In this document: positions 32,282 to 39,966 of the stretch, piece by piece
Numbering within the stretch: the first letter of the stretch is position 1
Layout of the letters: each line of letters opens with the position of its first letter
NCBI GenBank assembly: GCA_964249405.1
Contig: CAXUBX010000007.1
Coordinates: forward strand, 1 to 57,000
DNA from: CAXTPV01 sp964249405
Lineage (GTDB): Bacteria; Pseudomonadota; Alphaproteobacteria; Acetobacterales; Acetobacteraceae
Direction of reading: 5' to 3'
Length of the DNA: 57,000 bases
The notes under the pieces: model-generated
The model's input: the letters and a program-made list of their open reading frames with translations, nothing else
What the model was told of the DNA's origin: nothing
Database searches by the model: none
Translations under genes and position numbers: made by a program

Positions 32282-33004
32282 GTGGCGGACAACATGTCGT
32301 ACGCGGTAAATGGTTCTGTGGATCCGTTCGGCGACCAGCAGGCGGGCGGCGGCGAACGGCTGAGCCAGCGGGCCTATCAGGCGATCCGGACCTCGCTCCG
32401 GCTCGGCGAGTTGAAGCCGGGGGAGAAGCTGATCCTCCGACCGCTGGCCTCCAAGCTCCGCCTGAGCGCCACCCCGGTCCGGGAAGCGTTGCTCCGGCTG
32501 GTGTCCGAGCAGGCGCTCGGTCTCGATGAACGGAGCTCGGTGGTCGTTCCCACGCTCGTGGCCGGCGATCTCGACGAGATCCGCGAGCTCAGGATCGATC
32601 TCGAAGGGCGCGCGGCCGAACTCGCGGCCAAGGGCCGGAACGCCGCGGTGCTCGGCAGGCTGGAGACGACCTGCGAGCGGTTCTCCGCCGCCGCGGCAGC
32701 CGGCGACCGCCACGAGGCGAACTGGCAGGACGACAGGTTCCATCGCGAGGTGCTCCTCGCGGCCGGCCGGCCGATGCTCGTCAAGCTGGTCGAGAACCTT
32801 CAGGTTCGCACCGGTCCGCTGATGGCGATCCTGGATCCGGCCGGCGCGGCGGACGGCCGCGCGCGGATGCATGACCGGCTGCTGGACGCGATCCGCGAAG
32901 GAGACGGCGGGGCGGGCCGGGAGGCGATGGTCGACGGCCTCGAAGCCCTGTTCAGCCAGCTCACGCGCGCGGTCATCCGCGGCCGCCGCGAGCTCGTGAC
33001 CTGA
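32282..33004 (+). CDS. GntR-family (FadR/FCD subgroup) transcriptional regulator
   Basis: This 240-residue protein has a GntR winged helix (SQRAYQAIRTSLRLGELKPGEKLILRPLASKLRLSATPVREALLRLVSEQAL, about 28-85) and an all-helical FCD effector domain (LDEIRELRIDLEGRAAELAA, WQDDRFHREVLLAAGRPMLVKLVENL). It starts at GTG 32282 with GAGG 5 nt upstream. The next gene, 77 bp on, is a secreted aldose epimerase. Hexuronate genes (kdgK, uxaB, uxaA) lie 6-11 kb further on, and FCD regulators commonly control hexuronate use, so a sugar-acid effector is plausible but unproven. Confidence 0.92.
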   Translation: MADNMSYAVNGSVDPFGDQQAGGGERLSQRAYQAIRTSLRLGELKPGEKLILRPLASKLRLSATPVREALLRLVSEQALGLDERSSVVVPTLVAGDLDEIRELRIDLEGRAAELAAKGRNAAVLGRLETTCERFSAAAAAGDRHEANWQDDRFHREVLLAAGRPMLVKLVENLQVRTGPLMAILDPAGAADGRARMHDRLLDAIREGDGGAGREAMVDGLEALFSQLTRAVIRGRRELVT

Positions 33005-33081
33005 CGCTTCCGGCGGGCGGGACGGACCCGACCGGCGGTCAGCCTTCCGGCCACGCACCCGCGATCGACGAGGATCCTGCC

Positions 33082-34233
33082 ATGCGTCATCCGACCGTCG
33101 CCGCCGTCCCGGCCGCCTTGGCCGGCCTGGCGCTCGCCAGTGGTGCCGCGGCTGCCACCCTGTCGTCGGCACCGTTCGGGACCCATGACGGGCAGCCCGT
33201 CACCCTCTACACGATGCAGAGCGGCCACGGCGTCACCGTCAAGTTCATGAGCTATGGCGGCATCATCACCGCGATCGAGGCGCCGGACCGGCACGGGCGG
33301 CAGGCCGACATCGTGCTCGGCTTCCCGACGCTCGAGGGCTACGAGACGATCAGCGCGCGGGACGGCCTCTATTTCGGGGCGCTGATCGGCCGTTACGCCA
33401 ACCGGATCGCGAAGGGGCATTTCACCCTCGACGGGCGCGACATCTCTGTCCCCGTGAACAACGGCCCGAACTCGCTGCACGGCGGGATCGTCGGCTTCGA
33501 CAAGAAGGTCTGGACGGTGACGCCGGGACCGGTCTCGGGCTCGGAGGTCGGCGCGACGCTCGCGCTGACCAGTCCCGACGGCGACCAGGGCTATCCAGGG
33601 ACGCTGAAGGTCACCGTCACCTACACGCTGTCGGCCTCGAACGCGCTGACCATCCGCTACCGCGCGACGACCGACAAGGACACCGTGCTCAACCTCACCA
33701 ACCACTCCTACTTCAACCTCGCCGGCGTCGGCTCGCCGGACGGCGTCTTCAACCAGGTGCTCACGGTCGACGCCGACCGCTACGTCCCGACCGACAGCAC
33801 CGCGATCCCGCTCGGCCCGCAGGCGGCGGTCGCGGGAACGCCGTTCGACTTCCGCAATCCGACGCCGATCGGCGCCCGGATCCGGGCGCCCGACCAGCAG
33901 CTTCTGTGGGCGCACGGCTACGACCACAACTGGGTGCTGAACAAGACGGGCGATCCGTCGCGCCCGCAATTCGCAGCGAGGCTCGTCGATCCCGGTACCG
34001 GCCGGGTGCTCGAGTGCGACACCACGCAGCCCGGCGTGCAGGTCTATACCGGCAATTTCCTGGACGGCTCGGACGCCGGCACCGGCGGGATCTACCGCCA
34101 GACCGACGGCGTCACGTTCGAGACCCAGCACTTCCCGGACAGCCCGAACCACCCCGACTTTCCGACCACGGAACTGAAGCCGGGCCAGGTCTTCGATCAG
34201 ACCACGATTTTCCGGTTCTCGACCACGCGTTAG
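33082..34233 (+). CDS. galM: Aldose 1-epimerase, exported
   Basis: The protein has 383 residues. A signal peptide (residues 1 to about 25, hydrophobic AALAGLALASGAAA then ATLSS) precedes a full GalM fold. Motifs seen are RYANRIAKGHF, NNGPNSLHGG, NLTNHSYFNLAG (catalytic His), YDHNW and the C-terminal FETQHFPDSPNHPDFP. It interconverts alpha and beta anomers of aldoses in the periplasm before uptake. ATG 33082. It follows the GntR gene on the same strand and is convergent with threonine aldolase, the junction being filled by a hairpin repeat. Confidence 0.94.
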   Translation: MRHPTVAAVPAALAGLALASGAAAATLSSAPFGTHDGQPVTLYTMQSGHGVTVKFMSYGGIITAIEAPDRHGRQADIVLGFPTLEGYETISARDGLYFGALIGRYANRIAKGHFTLDGRDISVPVNNGPNSLHGGIVGFDKKVWTVTPGPVSGSEVGATLALTSPDGDQGYPGTLKVTVTYTLSASNALTIRYRATTDKDTVLNLTNHSYFNLAGVGSPDGVFNQVLTVDADRYVPTDSTAIPLGPQAAVAGTPFDFRNPTPIGARIRAPDQQLLWAHGYDHNWVLNKTGDPSRPQFAARLVDPGTGRVLECDTTQPGVQVYTGNFLDGSDAGTGGIYRQTDGVTFETQHFPDSPNHPDFPTTELKPGQVFDQTTIFRFSTTR

Positions 34234-34239
34234 CAAGAC

Positions 34240-34352
34240 GCGGGGTTTCACCCCGCACCCCACCAAGCGCTGGGCGCCTGGACCCCAATCATGTCAGTCG
34301 AATGCGGGTCTGGGCGCGCCGCGCCCAGCGGAGTTTGAGGCGGAGCCTCAAA
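34240..34352. repeat. Compound double-hairpin repeat between convergent genes
   Basis: There are three stem-loops. GCGGGGT/ACCCCGC at 34240-34256. CTGGGCGC/GCGCCCAG at 34310-34328. TTTGAGGC/GCCTCAAA at 34334-34352 with a GGA loop. The last two reproduce, in the same order and spacing, the two-hairpin unit at 12538-12578. The first resembles the opening hairpin of the opposite orientation. It lies between galM (plus) and ltaE (minus), where a bidirectional terminator is expected. Confidence 0.7.
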
Positions 34353-34399
34353 ACCTCAAAAACTTCCCAGTCGTCTGAGGCCCAGGCGCCCGGGCGGCG

Positions 34400-35434
34400 C
34401 TACCCCCGCGCGGCGTCCAGCACGCTCGCGGCATCGTCCCCGCTGGTCGCGAACGACGCCACCATGCGGATCACCACGTCGCTCTCCGTCCGCGTCCAGC
34501 GATAGAACCCGATTCCCGCCTCTTCCATCCGGTCGGCGACCTCCAGCGGCATCCGGGCAAAGATCTCGTTGGCCTCGACCGGATGCAGCAGCGTGACCCC
34601 CGGCAGCGCGGCGAGCCCCTCGCCGATCAGCCGGGCCGCGTGGTTCGCGCGCCGCGCGTTGCCGAGCCAGAGATCGTCCCGGAGATAGGCGACGAGCTGG
34701 GCCGACAGGAACCGCCCCTTCGACCAGAGATGCCCGGACTGCTTGCGCCGCGCCGCGAGCGAGCGCGCGATCGCCGGCCTGAACACCACCACCGCCTCGG
34801 CCGCGATCGCCCCGTTCTTGGTCGCCCCGAACGACAGCACGTCGACGCCGGCGCGCCAGGTCGCGTCCGCCGCCGAGACCCCGAGCGTCACCAGGGCGTT
34901 TGCGAAACGCGCGCCGTCCATGTGCACGGGAAGCCCCGCGCGATGCGCGATGGCGGCGAGCGACGCGACCTCGTCGGGGCGATAGACGGTGCCCCATTCG
35001 GTCGCCTGGGTCAGGCTCAGCGCCGCGAACTGGCTCTGGTGGACGCCGTGGCCGCGCGCCTCGTCGATCGCCGCCTCGAGGGCGGTGGGCTGCAGCCTAC
35101 CGGCGACCGTCCCGAGCGGCACCACCTTGGCGCCGCCCGTGAAGAACTCCGGCGCCCCGCATTCCGAGGTCAGGATGTGGGCGCAGTCGGTGCAGGCGAT
35201 CGCCTCGTGCGCGTGCGCGACGGCGCCCAGCGCGAGCGCGTTCGCCGCCGTGCCGCTCGCGACCGGCACCACGGTGCAGTCGGTCTCGAACAGCTCGGCC
35301 AGCATGCGCTCGAGGCTCGCCGTCTCGGCGTCGGCGCCGTACGGCGAGGCGGTCCCGCCGTTGACGCGGGCCAGGGCTTCGATGATCGCGGGGGAGGCGC
35401 CGGCGACGTTGTCGCTGGCGAGATCGAGACGCAT
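34400..35434 (-). CDS. ltaE: Low-specificity threonine aldolase
   Basis: This 344-residue fold-type I PLP enzyme has MRLDLASDNVAGASPAIIEAL at the start, TVVPVASGTAANALALG for the phosphate cup, HMDGARFANAL with the PLP-contacting Asp, and the Schiff-base lysine K206 in SFGATKNGAIAAEAVVVF. It cleaves L-threonine or L-allo-threonine into glycine and acetaldehyde. ATG 35434. It follows minE on the same strand 13 bp later, so read-through from the min operon is possible, but a functional link is not known. Confidence 0.93.
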   Translation of the reverse strand: MRLDLASDNVAGASPAIIEALARVNGGTASPYGADAETASLERMLAELFETDCTVVPVASGTAANALALGAVAHAHEAIACTDCAHILTSECGAPEFFTGGAKVVPLGTVAGRLQPTALEAAIDEARGHGVHQSQFAALSLTQATEWGTVYRPDEVASLAAIAHRAGLPVHMDGARFANALVTLGVSAADATWRAGVDVLSFGATKNGAIAAEAVVVFRPAIARSLAARRKQSGHLWSKGRFLSAQLVAYLRDDLWLGNARRANHAARLIGEGLAALPGVTLLHPVEANEIFARMPLEVADRMEEAGIGFYRWTRTESDVVIRMVASFATSGDDAASVLDAARG

Positions 35435-35447
35435 GTCAAGCAGTCTG

Positions 35448-35714
35448 TCAGCCGCGGGGTGCGGGCGCCAGGGCAGCCGGCACCTCGACGTCGATTTCGA
35501 GCGTCGAGACGCCGCCGTCGCGGTCGAGCTTGATCTGCACCTTGTCGCGATCGATCGCGACGTGGCGGGCGATCACCGCGAGGATCTCCTCCTGCAGGAT
35601 CGCCACGAGATCGCTCCGGCCCTCGCGGACCCGCTCATGGGCGAGCAGGATCTGCAGCCGGTCGCGGGCGACCGGCGCCGAGGCCTTGCTCCGGAAGACC
35701 GACAGCCAGCTCAC
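35448..35714 (-). CDS. minE: Cell division topological specificity factor MinE
   Basis: This 88-residue protein has an N-terminal membrane-contact and MinD-binding segment (SVFRSKASAPVARDRLQILLAHERV) and the C-terminal topological-specificity domain (ILQEEILAVIARHVAIDRDKVQIKLDRDGGVSTLEIDVEVP). It stimulates MinD ATPase and drives pole-to-pole oscillation. The start is GTG 35714, overlapping the minD stop by 4 bp. The size is normal for the family. Confidence 0.95.
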   Translation of the reverse strand: MSWLSVFRSKASAPVARDRLQILLAHERVREGRSDLVAILQEEILAVIARHVAIDRDKVQIKLDRDGGVSTLEIDVEVPAALAPAPRG

Positions 35715-36526
35715 GCGACCCTCCGGCGGAACAGCTTGCCGAACAGTCCGGTCTTGTCGGTCGGCACCGTGACCTCGACCTGCTCGCCGGACAGGCGCCG
35801 CGCCGCCTCCGCGTAGGCCCTGGCCGGCGCGCTCTGGGGCGAGGCCATCACCACCGGCGAGCCGAGATTGGAGGCTCGCAGCACCTCCTCGCTCTCCGGA
35901 ATGATGCCGAGCAGCGGGATCGACAGGATCTCCAGCACGTCCTCGGTCTTCAGCATCTCGCCGCGCGCGGCACGCGCCGGATCGAACCGGGTGAGCAGGA
36001 GGTGCTTCTCCATGCGCTCGCCGTTCTCGGCGCGCCGGGTCCGGCTGTCGAGCAGTCCGATGATGCGGTCGCTGTCGCGCACGGACGAAACCTCGGGGTT
36101 GGTCACCACGACGGCAAGATCCGCCTCGTGCATCGCCAGTTGCGCCCCCTTCTCGATCCCGGCCGGGCTGTCGCAGATCACCCAGTCGTATTTCTCGCGG
36201 CACTCCGCGATCACCCGGGCGACCCCCTCGGCCGTGAGCGCATCCTTGTCCCGCGTCTGCGAGGCCGGCAGCAGCGACAGGGTCTCGCAGCGCTTGTCGC
36301 GGATCGTCGCCTGCGCGAGCTTCGCGTCGCCCTGCACGACGTTGATGAAGTCGAACACCACGCGTCGTTCCGCCCCCATCACCAGATCGAGGTTCCGGAG
36401 CCCGACGTCGAAATCGATGATGAGGACGTTCTTCCCCGTCTGCGCGAGGGCCGCGCCGAGGGACGCGGTGGATGTCGTCTTGCCGACCCCGCCCTTGCCG
36501 GACGTCACCACCATCACTTTCGACAT
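35711..36526 (-). CDS. minD: Septum-site determining ATPase MinD
   Basis: This 271-residue ParA-type ATPase has the deviant Walker A GKGGVGKTT (10-18) directly after MSKVMVVTS, DFDVGLRNLDLVMGAE, and CDSPAGIEKGAQLAMHEAD. The C-terminal amphipathic membrane-targeting helix GLFGKLFRRRVA is present. It binds the membrane as a dimer and recruits MinC to block Z-ring assembly away from midcell. ATG 36526 lies 136 bp after the minC stop on the same strand. Confidence 0.97.
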   Translation of the reverse strand: MSKVMVVTSGKGGVGKTTSTASLGAALAQTGKNVLIIDFDVGLRNLDLVMGAERRVVFDFINVVQGDAKLAQATIRDKRCETLSLLPASQTRDKDALTAEGVARVIAECREKYDWVICDSPAGIEKGAQLAMHEADLAVVVTNPEVSSVRDSDRIIGLLDSRTRRAENGERMEKHLLLTRFDPARAARGEMLKTEDVLEILSIPLLGIIPESEEVLRASNLGSPVVMASPQSAPARAYAEAARRLSGEQVEVTVPTDKTGLFGKLFRRRVA

Positions 36527-36662
36527 CTGCGCTCTTCTTCCTTCTTCATGGCCGGCAGGGTTCGGATCCGTCAGGGCGCACGTTCCGCCGGAACGGTCTG
36601 TCCGCGGCGAACGCGCGAACATGATCCGGAAGCGGGTGGCGCGCCACCGATTCTCCTCGCGC

Positions 36663-37442
36663 TCATTTGAGCACCCGGATCACCACCTGCCCGCCCTCGA
36701 GAAAGGCCTGGGCGGGACGACCGAGCACGGCCTCGCCCATGTCCTCGGCGGTCAGGTAGTAGCCGTCGATCGCGACCAGCTCGGCGTCCAGCTTGCGGCA
36801 GATCACGCGCGCGTCCGCGCGTCCCCCGAAGCCCGCGATCGCCCGGCCGCGGAGCGTTCCGTAGACATGGATCGAGCCGCCGGCGAGCACCTCGGCGCCC
36901 GACGCGACCGAGCCGAGCACGGTGACGTCGCCTTCGGCGAAGATCACCTGCCGTCCCGACCGCACCGGTTCCTCGATCATGAGCGAAGTGACGGACGGCG
37001 CCGTCGTCTCGACCTCGGGTTCGGGCTCCGAAGGCTGCTCCGGGCCGGGGATCGTCTCCTCGCCCGTGGCACGGCCGCCCGACAGCGGGTCGGGAAACTC
37101 CGGGAGGTCGCGCGCGGCATCGCCCTCGGTCGCGATCACCCGGATCGCGCGCTCGCGGAGCAGGGCGGGAAGCTCGGCGAGCCCCGGCGTCCCGGCGCCG
37201 AGCAGGCCGAGGTCGAGCACGACGGGGCGCCCTACGAAGAACGACGCCGCCCGCCGGATCTCCGCGTCGAGCGCCTCGATCCAGCGGTCGAGCGGGGCAT
37301 CGGGCGTCAGCACCAGGGCCATGAACGAGCGTCCGCGGACCCGGATCGCGGGCGGCGCCGCGGACGTCCCGGGGCTCTCGTCGTCCCGATCGGCGTCCGC
37401 GATCTCCCCGGCGGTCTCGTCCTGGCCGGCCTCGTCGTGCAA
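36663..37442 (-). CDS. minC: Septum site-determining protein MinC
   Basis: The protein has 259 residues from TTG 37442. The N-terminal FtsZ-binding domain begins near IRVRGRSFMALVLTP. The C-terminal beta-helix that binds MinD is typical: GRQVIFAEGDVTVLGSVASGAEVLAGGSIHVYGTLRGRAIAGFGGRADARVIC and ELVAIDGYYLTAEDM. A Pro/Glu-rich linker separates the two domains. TTG is chosen because AAGGA sits 7 nt upstream and there is no ATG or GTG between it and the first conserved strand; the next ATG would remove that strand. It is the first gene of minCDE. Confidence 0.93.
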   Translation of the reverse strand: MHDEAGQDETAGEIADADRDDESPGTSAAPPAIRVRGRSFMALVLTPDAPLDRWIEALDAEIRRAASFFVGRPVVLDLGLLGAGTPGLAELPALLRERAIRVIATEGDAARDLPEFPDPLSGGRATGEETIPGPEQPSEPEPEVETTAPSVTSLMIEEPVRSGRQVIFAEGDVTVLGSVASGAEVLAGGSIHVYGTLRGRAIAGFGGRADARVICRKLDAELVAIDGYYLTAEDMGEAVLGRPAQAFLEGGQVVIRVLK

Positions 37443-37541
37443 CGTGCTGTCCTTGTCCGGTGTTGGGTCCGGTGTTCCGGGATCCGCTGTTCCGACGTCC
37501 GGCAGTTGGCGCCGTCTCCCGGGCGAGCGATAACCGACCGG

Positions 37542-38210
37542 ATGCGAATCCTCCACCACCTTCCGCTTTCGCCGTTCGCACGCAAGGTCCGGCTGGTCCT
37601 GAACGAGAAGCGACTGCCCTTCGAGCCCAAGGTCGAGCGGGTCTGGGAACGGCGGGAGGAGTTCCTCGCCATCAACCCGGCCGGCTGCGTCCCCGTGCTG
37701 GTCGAGGACAACGGGCTTGCCGTGCCCGATTCGGTGGTGATCTGCGAGTATCTGGAGGAGGCCTACCCGGACGTGCCGCTGCTCGGCCAGACCTTCGCGG
37801 AGCGCGTCGAGACCCGTCGCCTGGTCGCCTGGTTCGACGGCAAGTTCCACGGCGAGGTGACCCGCAACCTGCTCGGCGAGAAGCACATGAAGCGTCTGAC
37901 GGGTCGCGGCAACCCGGATGCGGCGGCACTCCGGGCCGGCTACACCAACCTCAAGTTCCACATGACCTATCTCGGCTGGCTCGCCGAGACGCGCCGCTGG
38001 CTGGCCGGTCCGGCGCTCTCGCTCGCCGACTTCGCCGCCGCGGGACAGTTGTCGGCGCTCGACTTCATCGGCGACGTGGACTGGGGCCTCTCGGCCGCCG
38101 CCAAGGATTGGTATGCGCGGGTCAAGTCGCGGCCCTGCTTCCGCTCAATCCTGGCCGACCGGGTGAGCGGGGTCACGCCGCCCGACCACTACGCCGATCT
38201 CGACTTCTAG
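37542..38210 (+). CDS. Glutathione S-transferase family protein
   Basis: The protein has 222 residues with an N-terminal thioredoxin-like domain: ILHHLPLSPFARKVRLVLNEKRLPFE (LSPFARKVR holds the catalytic-type Ser), NPAGCVPVLVEDNGLAVPDSVVICEYLEE (cis-Pro and ES/DS glutathione contact). A helical C-terminal domain contains LSLADFAAAGQLSALDFIGDVDW. ATG 37542 is used; longer in-frame sequence upstream is antisense to minC. The substrate is unknown. DUF3297 follows 15 bp later on the same strand. Confidence 0.92.
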   Translation: MRILHHLPLSPFARKVRLVLNEKRLPFEPKVERVWERREEFLAINPAGCVPVLVEDNGLAVPDSVVICEYLEEAYPDVPLLGQTFAERVETRRLVAWFDGKFHGEVTRNLLGEKHMKRLTGRGNPDAAALRAGYTNLKFHMTYLGWLAETRRWLAGPALSLADFAAAGQLSALDFIGDVDWGLSAAAKDWYARVKSRPCFRSILADRVSGVTPPDHYADLDF

Positions 38211-38225
38211 CCTGGATCCTCGACG

Positions 38226-38465
38226 ATGAGCGCCGACACGCCGCCCGACCGACTGTCCTCCGACCCGTCGAGCGCGTTCCACGACCGTGCCGTCTTCGAG
38301 CGTGGTGTCGGCATCCGGTTCCGGGGCGAGGAGAAGACGAACGTCGAGGAATACTGCGTCAGCGAAGGCTGGGTGCGGGTGGTGGTCGGCACCACGATGA
38401 AGCGTGACGGAACGCCGATGACGATCAGGCTGCGCGGCCCCGTCGAGCCCTACTTCCGGACCTGA
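38226..38465 (+). CDS. DUF3297 family protein
   Basis: This 79-residue protein matches the DUF3297 pattern: DRLSSDPSSAFHDRAVFERGVGIRFRGEEKTNVEEYCVSEGWVRVVVG followed by DGTPMTIRLRGPVEPYF. It is small, soluble and widely conserved in alpha- and gammaproteobacteria, with no known function. It starts 15 bp after the GST gene, so co-transcription is likely. Confidence 0.9.
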   Translation: MSADTPPDRLSSDPSSAFHDRAVFERGVGIRFRGEEKTNVEEYCVSEGWVRVVVGTTMKRDGTPMTIRLRGPVEPYFRT

Positions 38466-38522
38466 ACGGCCGCCTTCGTGGTGCGGGCCGGGTCCCGTCG
38501 CCTCCCGGCGGCGACAGGGCGG

Positions 38523-38711
38523 TCAGAGATGGGCAAGCGACCAGGCACGGACGCCGATCTCGATCAGGACCGCCCACATCACGAGGCTGACCCCGACCGC
38601 GATCGTCAGGCCGAGCGTCCGCGGCAGCGGCGCCTCGCGCTCGATCGTCCGCGCTCGGGAGGCTTGCATCGGGCGGGAGGAGGTCTCCGCGAACGCGTTG
38701 CTGTCGGCCAT
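38523..38711 (-). CDS. Small single-pass membrane protein
   Basis: The protein has 62 residues. The soluble, Ser/Arg-rich N-terminus (about 1-31) is followed by one hydrophobic helix (TLGLTIAVGVSLVMWAVLIEIGVRAW) and a very short tail. AGGGG stands about 9 nt before the ATG at 38711. It is convergent with DUF3297. No family is recognised, and similar small hydrophobic ORFs are often annotated as hypothetical. Confidence 0.6.
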   Translation of the reverse strand: MADSNAFAETSSRPMQASRARTIEREAPLPRTLGLTIAVGVSLVMWAVLIEIGVRAWSLAHL

Positions 38712-38866
38712 CGGCGATCACCCCTGAGAAGCGTGCTCCTCGTTCTCGCAGCCATTCGTTAAGGCTTCGTGTCGGTCGCACTTCGTGTCGCTGAGGGCTC
38801 GCGTCTCGGGGGTCGCGACCGGGCCGGGATGGTGGTATCCGGCAGCGCGGCTGGCGAGGAGCTTAG

Positions 38867-39031
38867 GTGGTGCCGCATCCGGACGTCCTCCTTCCCGCGG
38901 ACCCTGGGACGCGTGCGGTCGCGCGTCGGCCGGACGGGAGCGTCGCCTTGCTGCCGGTGATCGGCCCGAACGGCCTCGAGATCGCCCAGGATCTCTCGTC
39001 CGGGTTCGCGACGCGGCGGTCCCGGCCGTGA
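38867..39031 (+). CDS. Short ORF coupled to kdgK (54 codons)
   Basis: A frame opens at GTG 38867 (a second GTG at 38870), right after an in-frame TAG and with GAGGAG 5 nt upstream. It ends with TGA at 39029-39031, overlapping the kdgK GTG by 4 bp. The product includes HPDVLLPADPGTRAV and GSVALLPVIGPNGLEIAQDL, looking like two short beta/alpha elements rather than random sequence. I do not recognise the family. It might be a leader peptide or small regulator that couples translation into kdgK. Confidence 0.5.
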   Translation: MVPHPDVLLPADPGTRAVARRPDGSVALLPVIGPNGLEIAQDLSSGFATRRSRP

Positions 39032-39966
39032 GCCGGCGCGTCGTCTCGCTCGGCGAGGCGATGATCGAGCTGGTGCGGCGGCCCGGCGGCCTGATCACGC
39101 AGTCCTGCGGCGGCGACACGCTGAACACCGCGATCTACCTGGCGCGGCTCGGCACCGAGATCGACTACGTGACGGCGCTCGGCGACGACCCGGAGAGCGA
39201 CGCGATGCTGACGGGGTGGGCGGAGGAGGGGATCGGGACCGCCCACGTCCTCCGGGCGCCCGGTCGGCTGCCCGGTCTCTACATGATCGACGTCGACGCG
39301 GCCGGCGAGCGTCGCTTCCTCTACTGGCGCGACCGCGCGCCGGCGCGCGAGATGCTGACGCTCCCCGGTTCGGCGTCGCTGATCGCGGCGCTCGGACGCT
39401 GCGACATCCTCTATCTGTCCGGGATCACGCTCGCGATCATCGGCGAGGGTGGGCGCTCGACGCTGTCCGGCATCCTCGACGATCTCCGGCGGTCGGGTGT
39501 CCGCATCGCCTTCGACACCAACTGGCGCCTCCGTCTCTGGCCGGATCGGAGGACGGCGCGTCTAGCCTACGAGGCGCAGCTTGCGCGCACCGACATCGCG
39601 TTCCTCGGCGAGGACGACATGATGGATCTCTTCGGCGACGCGGGTGCGGCCGCGATCCTCGCCCACGCCGACGCGGACCGGGTCGGCGAGACCGTCCTTC
39701 GAATGGGAGCCCGTGGTTGCCTGGTCCGCTCGGCCGGCGAGACGCGCACGGTGCCCGCGATCGCAGGGACGCCGGTCATCGACACCACCGCGGCGGGCGA
39801 CGCGTTCAGCGCCGGCTACCTGGCGTCCCGCCTCCGCGGCTTCCCGCCCTCCGAGGCCGCGCGGGCGGGTCACCGCGTCGCGGCGACGGTGATCGGCCAT
39901 CCCGGCGCGATCATCCCGCGCGGCCTCGTCTCTCCCGCGCTGCTTCATGAGACGGAGTCCGCATGA
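39028..39966 (+). CDS. kdgK: 2-dehydro-3-deoxygluconate kinase (PfkB family)
   Basis: This 312-residue PfkB sugar kinase has VSLGEAMIELVRR at the start, CGGDTLNTAIYLARLGTEIDYVTALGDDPESDAM (first PfkB signature), FDTNWRLRLWPD, and the second signature DTTAAGDAFSAGYL with catalytic Asp258. It phosphorylates KDG to KDPG in hexuronate breakdown. The identity rests on the family pattern plus linkage to uxaB and uxaA. GTG 39028 overlaps the upstream small ORF, and its stop overlaps the uxaB start (ATGA), so the three are translationally chained. Confidence 0.9.
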   Translation: MSRRVVSLGEAMIELVRRPGGLITQSCGGDTLNTAIYLARLGTEIDYVTALGDDPESDAMLTGWAEEGIGTAHVLRAPGRLPGLYMIDVDAAGERRFLYWRDRAPAREMLTLPGSASLIAALGRCDILYLSGITLAIIGEGGRSTLSGILDDLRRSGVRIAFDTNWRLRLWPDRRTARLAYEAQLARTDIAFLGEDDMMDLFGDAGAAAILAHADADRVGETVLRMGARGCLVRSAGETRTVPAIAGTPVIDTTAAGDAFSAGYLASRLRGFPPSEAARAGHRVAATVIGHPGAIIPRGLVSPALLHETESA

